64,000 bases of DNA from Flavobacterium flavigenum (GTDB lineage: Bacteria > Bacteroidota > Bacteroidia > Flavobacteriales > Flavobacteriaceae), in contig NZ_CP114285.2 of assembly GCF_027111255.2 (NCBI RefSeq), forward strand, positions 4,774,001 through 4,838,000. The letters run 5' to 3'. Each line of letters starts with the position of its first letter. Positions within the stretch are counted from its first letter, which is position 1. Shown here in pieces: positions 61,783 to 64,000 of the stretch. The notes beneath the pieces are model-generated. The model had not been told where the DNA came from. It was given only the letters and a program-made list of their open reading frames with translations, and ran no database searches. A program made the translations under genes and the position numbers.

Positions 61783-62331
61783 ATGAAAAAGAATATCGCC
61801 ATATTAGCCACAAACGGTTTTGAAGAATCCGAATTAGCATCGCCTAAAGCTTATCTGGAAGAGCAGGGATGGATCGCAGATATCATCAGTTTAAAATCAG
61901 GAACGATCAAAGCCTGGAAAGATGGTAACTGGAGCAATGAATACAATGTTGATGTAACATTAGATCAGGCAAATGAAGCTGATTACGATGCTCTCGTTCT
62001 TCCGGGAGGCGTTATAAACCCAGATCTATTGAGAAGAGAAGAGGCTGCAGTAAATTTTGTACGTTCCTTTTTCGAAAGTAAAAAACCAGTAGCAGCTATT
62101 TGTCATGGTCCTCAGATTCTGGTAGATGCTGATGTTTTGCAAGGCCGAAAAGTAACTTCGTTCTTCTCTGTCAAAAACGATTTGAAAAATGCAGGTGCAC
62201 AATGGGAAGACTCAGAAGTAGTCGTAGATAATGGATTAGTGACCAGTCGAAATCCTAATGATCTGCCCGCTTTTAATAAAAAAATGGTAGAAGAAATTAA
62301 AGAAGGAAAACACGAGCGTCAGACAGTGTAA
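61783..62331 (+). CDS. DJ-1/PfpI-family protein (general stress protein 18-like)
   Basis: A 182-residue protein of the DJ-1/PfpI family. The nucleophile Cys107 lies in AAICHGPQIL, and the upstream acidic partner is in NGFEESELASPK (Glu near 14-15). The third site, YDALVLPGG, completes the fold. Family members act as deglycases, chaperones or proteases, and the sequence does not decide which. It is a single gene with a good terminator. Confidence 0.88.
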   Translation: MKKNIAILATNGFEESELASPKAYLEEQGWIADIISLKSGTIKAWKDGNWSNEYNVDVTLDQANEADYDALVLPGGVINPDLLRREEAAVNFVRSFFESKKPVAAICHGPQILVDADVLQGRKVTSFFSVKNDLKNAGAQWEDSEVVVDNGLVTSRNPNDLPAFNKKMVEEIKEGKHERQTV

Positions 62332-62351
62332 AAAAGAATTAGGTTATCAGG

Positions 62352-62389
62352 AAAAAATGCAGGATCAATTTTGGTCCTGCATTTTTTTT
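62352..62389 (+). terminator. Intrinsic terminator after the DJ-1-like gene
   Basis: A 13-bp stem (62352-62364 with 62375-62387, core ATGCAGGA/TCCTGCAT) has a 10-base loop and is followed by a T run. It lies between converging genes. Confidence 0.85.
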
Positions 62390-62421
62390 ATTGCGATGTA
62401 ATGTACGAGAGTCGAATTTGG

Positions 62422-63294
62422 TTATTGCTTTACGGCCATTGCTACTCTATAAAACTCATATCCTTTTTCATTCCTTTCTGGCAGATATTTTGAACGATAT
62501 TCTATAGCGCCCATATCTTCAAGGAGTATCATGTCAAATGATTTTAAATAATCTGATAGTTCTTCCGGCTTAAAGCCAAAAGTCCATTTTTCTTCAAGTT
62601 TTTCGAGTTCAATAAAAAGTTGCTCACCTCCTAAAAATGAACCCGGATTTTCGAGAACATCGTTGTGAACATAAGTAAAAATGACATAGCTGTTTGTTGT
62701 GAATTTTTTAATAAACTCAAATGTATTTTTTATGGCATCTTCTGTGAGATAATTGGTAACGCCTTCCCAAATGACAGTAGTAGGTTTTGTAAAATCAAAA
62801 TTATGTTGTTCAGCCAATTCTTCAAGGCTTTGTTTATTAAAGTCAATTTGATAAAATTCAATATTTTTTGGAAGCTCACCTATGCGGCTTTTATAAGTTG
62901 TAATTTTAAATTTTGAAGTATTTGGATGATCAATTTCTATGACAGGAATTGATTCCAGAAAAGCAAGCCGCAATGCTCTGGTGTCAAATCCTGCGCCTAA
63001 AATTATGACTTGTTTTACTCCGTTATTAATTGTTGATTTTAATAAATCATCAATATATTTTGTTCTGGCTATTCCGGATGAAAGGGCTCCCGGTATTTTC
63101 TTCTCAATGGTATTGTTAATATATTTTCTAATAATAGCATATTTAGACATACGTGATGCAAATCTCAATTTAGCTTCAAGAAAATGTATTGCATATTCAT
63201 CAGAAAATAATTTATCATTTGAACTGCGTTTTGTTTCCAATGCTCTGAATAAAGCCATATATTGAGCTGTTCGGCTTGTTTTGTGTGTTTTCAT
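62422..63294 (-). CDS. LCM-type S-adenosylmethionine-dependent methyltransferase
   Basis: A 290-residue class I methyltransferase of the leucine-carboxyl-methyltransferase-like group. The SAM-binding motif I is QVIILGAGFDTRALRL near 94-109, and an acidic motif follows (PVIEIDHPNTSKFK). TTVIWEGVTNYLTEDAI near 180 is typical of the family. Members methylate carboxyl groups or small molecules, often secondary metabolites. Substrate unknown. A promoter-like repeat lies about 155 bases upstream. Confidence 0.87.
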   Translation of the reverse strand: MKTHKTSRTAQYMALFRALETKRSSNDKLFSDEYAIHFLEAKLRFASRMSKYAIIRKYINNTIEKKIPGALSSGIARTKYIDDLLKSTINNGVKQVIILGAGFDTRALRLAFLESIPVIEIDHPNTSKFKITTYKSRIGELPKNIEFYQIDFNKQSLEELAEQHNFDFTKPTTVIWEGVTNYLTEDAIKNTFEFIKKFTTNSYVIFTYVHNDVLENPGSFLGGEQLFIELEKLEEKWTFGFKPEELSDYLKSFDMILLEDMGAIEYRSKYLPERNEKGYEFYRVAMAVKQ

Positions 63295-63445
63295 TTTTTT
63301 ATATTGATTGTACTAAACTATTACCGTTAATATTCTGGTTGTCTAAATGCAGTGTTGCTAAAATCGGGATAATTCTATTCCGTCACGGTTACAATAAACA
63401 TTTCGTCAGCTTTTTTTTTGAAATACTTACCTGATTTACAGTGTG

Positions 63446-63510
63446 TTATTTTAATTCAAAAATATAAAAATTTAATTACAAAAACGTATTTACTTTTCAG
63501 GAGAACACTT
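63446..63510 (-). promoter_or_regulatory. Promoter-like repeat, copy 2 (methyltransferase gene)
   Basis: This copy is nearly identical to 61451-61513, with TATTTTTG on the minus strand at 63457-63464 and the same TTTTTGTAATTAAATTTTTA stretch. It lies in the 417-base gap 63295-63711, about 150 bases upstream of the methyltransferase ATG. I see no gene in that gap. Confidence 0.5.
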
Positions 63511-63711
63511 CTTATAGTTTGGTGTCTACGACTGTATCAATCTGGGTCGTTTGCAACGAATATCTGTTACTTGTAAAACTAAACAGAATAATAAAATTAT
63601 AATGACCTTTTGTTCTAATACCTGTGTTACAAACACTATAATTTATCTTTTAATTTAAGTACAAACTCGTTGGAGTGGTGATTGATTCTTACTGTGTTGA
63701 AAGTAAATGTG

Positions 63712-64000
63712 TTAGGTGTCTTTTTTGCCTTTCTCATTTTGGCTCCTGTTATATCTTATTAATTTTAATTTTAAGTCGTCATATATTATTCCAATAATTA
63801 AAACTGTCGCTGCAATTGCTAATACATAAAGTTGTAAGGCCGAATAAAAAATACCGCTTAAAAGTCCGCCTAAAAAGAAAAAAGCAATAATAGTCAGGCG
63901 TAATTTTATTGAAGAATACAGCTTGTCCTTTTGGTCCTTATTTTTATAAAAAAACAATTGGGACAATTCAATTCCTAAGTCTGTAAAGAGCCCTGTTAAG
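63712..64000 (-). CDS. DUF1275 (YoaK-like) membrane protein, 5' end cut by the window
   Basis: The frame is open from the right edge to the stop at 63712. The visible 95 residues start LTGLFTDLGIELSQLFFYKN, the segment that follows the conserved THLTG of DUF1275 proteins. Then come SSIKLRLTIIAFFFLGGLLSG, two membrane helices and a basic tail. The TTG at 63966 is therefore not the start. Function is unknown for the family. The upstream part lies outside the window. Confidence 0.75.
   Translation of the reverse strand, partial: LTGLFTDLGIELSQLFFYKNKDQKDKLYSSIKLRLTIIAFFFLGGLLSGIFYSALQLYVLAIAATVLIIGIIYDDLKLKLIRYNRSQNEKGKKDT

Noticed and set aside
1..64000. CRISPR arrays, prophages, tRNA/rRNA genes and complete insertion sequences
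   Set aside because: No regularly spaced repeats, cloverleaf genes, phage structural genes or transposase frames were seen.

Overview
The window looks like chromosomal DNA of a Flavobacterium-like member of the Bacteroidota. The support is low GC content, A-rich stretches rather than Shine-Dalgarno sites before start codons, several promoter-like boxes of the Bacteroidota type (TAnnTTTG), many lipoproteins with a cysteine lipobox, and families such as DUF4142 lipoproteins and the MocR/EamA pair. I saw no tRNA, rRNA, CRISPR array, complete insertion sequence or prophage. The species name is not recoverable by eye.

Layout. 0-9 kb: a MoxR/ChlI-like ATPase, an OmpR-type two-component system, a degenerate universal-stress protein, a bestrophin-like channel, and a MocR regulator divergent from two EamA transporters. 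9.3-12.4 kb: a leader region with two tiny Cys-Cys ORFs, glutamate dehydrogenase and a sterol-desaturase-family protein. 12.5-19.2 kb: small envelope proteins, a DNA glycosylase, an AraC regulator, a decayed GH15 gene and a lipoprotein/outer-membrane-protein operon. 19.6-28.7 kb: a FAD oxidoreductase, an MlaE-MlaF-MlaD-AsmA lipid-transport operon, and a GT4 glycosyltransferase fused to an alpha-toroid domain. 29-35.7 kb: topoisomerase IB and a run of small stress or housekeeping genes. 35.8-42.7 kb: an RND efflux operon under a TetR regulator with five matching operator-like sites, containing a 37-residue ORF that copies the start of its own TolC gene. 42.8-47.4 kb: a structured RNA-like repeat, a RelE/ParE toxin pair and assorted small genes. 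45.1-51.7 kb: gluconate use (secreted lactonase, 6-phosphogluconate dehydrogenase, GntP permease, gluconokinase). 53.2-57.2 kb: an exported sugar-oxidation operon with two Gfo/Idh/MocA oxidoreductases and a double-domain DUF1080 protein. 57.3-64 kb: small genes mixed with at least three decayed ones, a truncated hemoglobin, a DJ-1/PfpI protein, a methyltransferase, and a DUF1275 gene cut by the window end.

How genes work together. The clearest units are the efflux operon with its repressor, the Mla-AsmA operon, the gluconate genes and the 3-keto-sugar operon. The least explained signals are the TolC-mimicking small ORF, the two Cys-Cys leader-like ORFs before glutamate dehydrogenase, two hairpin terminators with a shared loop sequence, and a promoter-like sequence present twice 2 kb apart. 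Five genes were found broken by stops, frameshifts or internal deletion.
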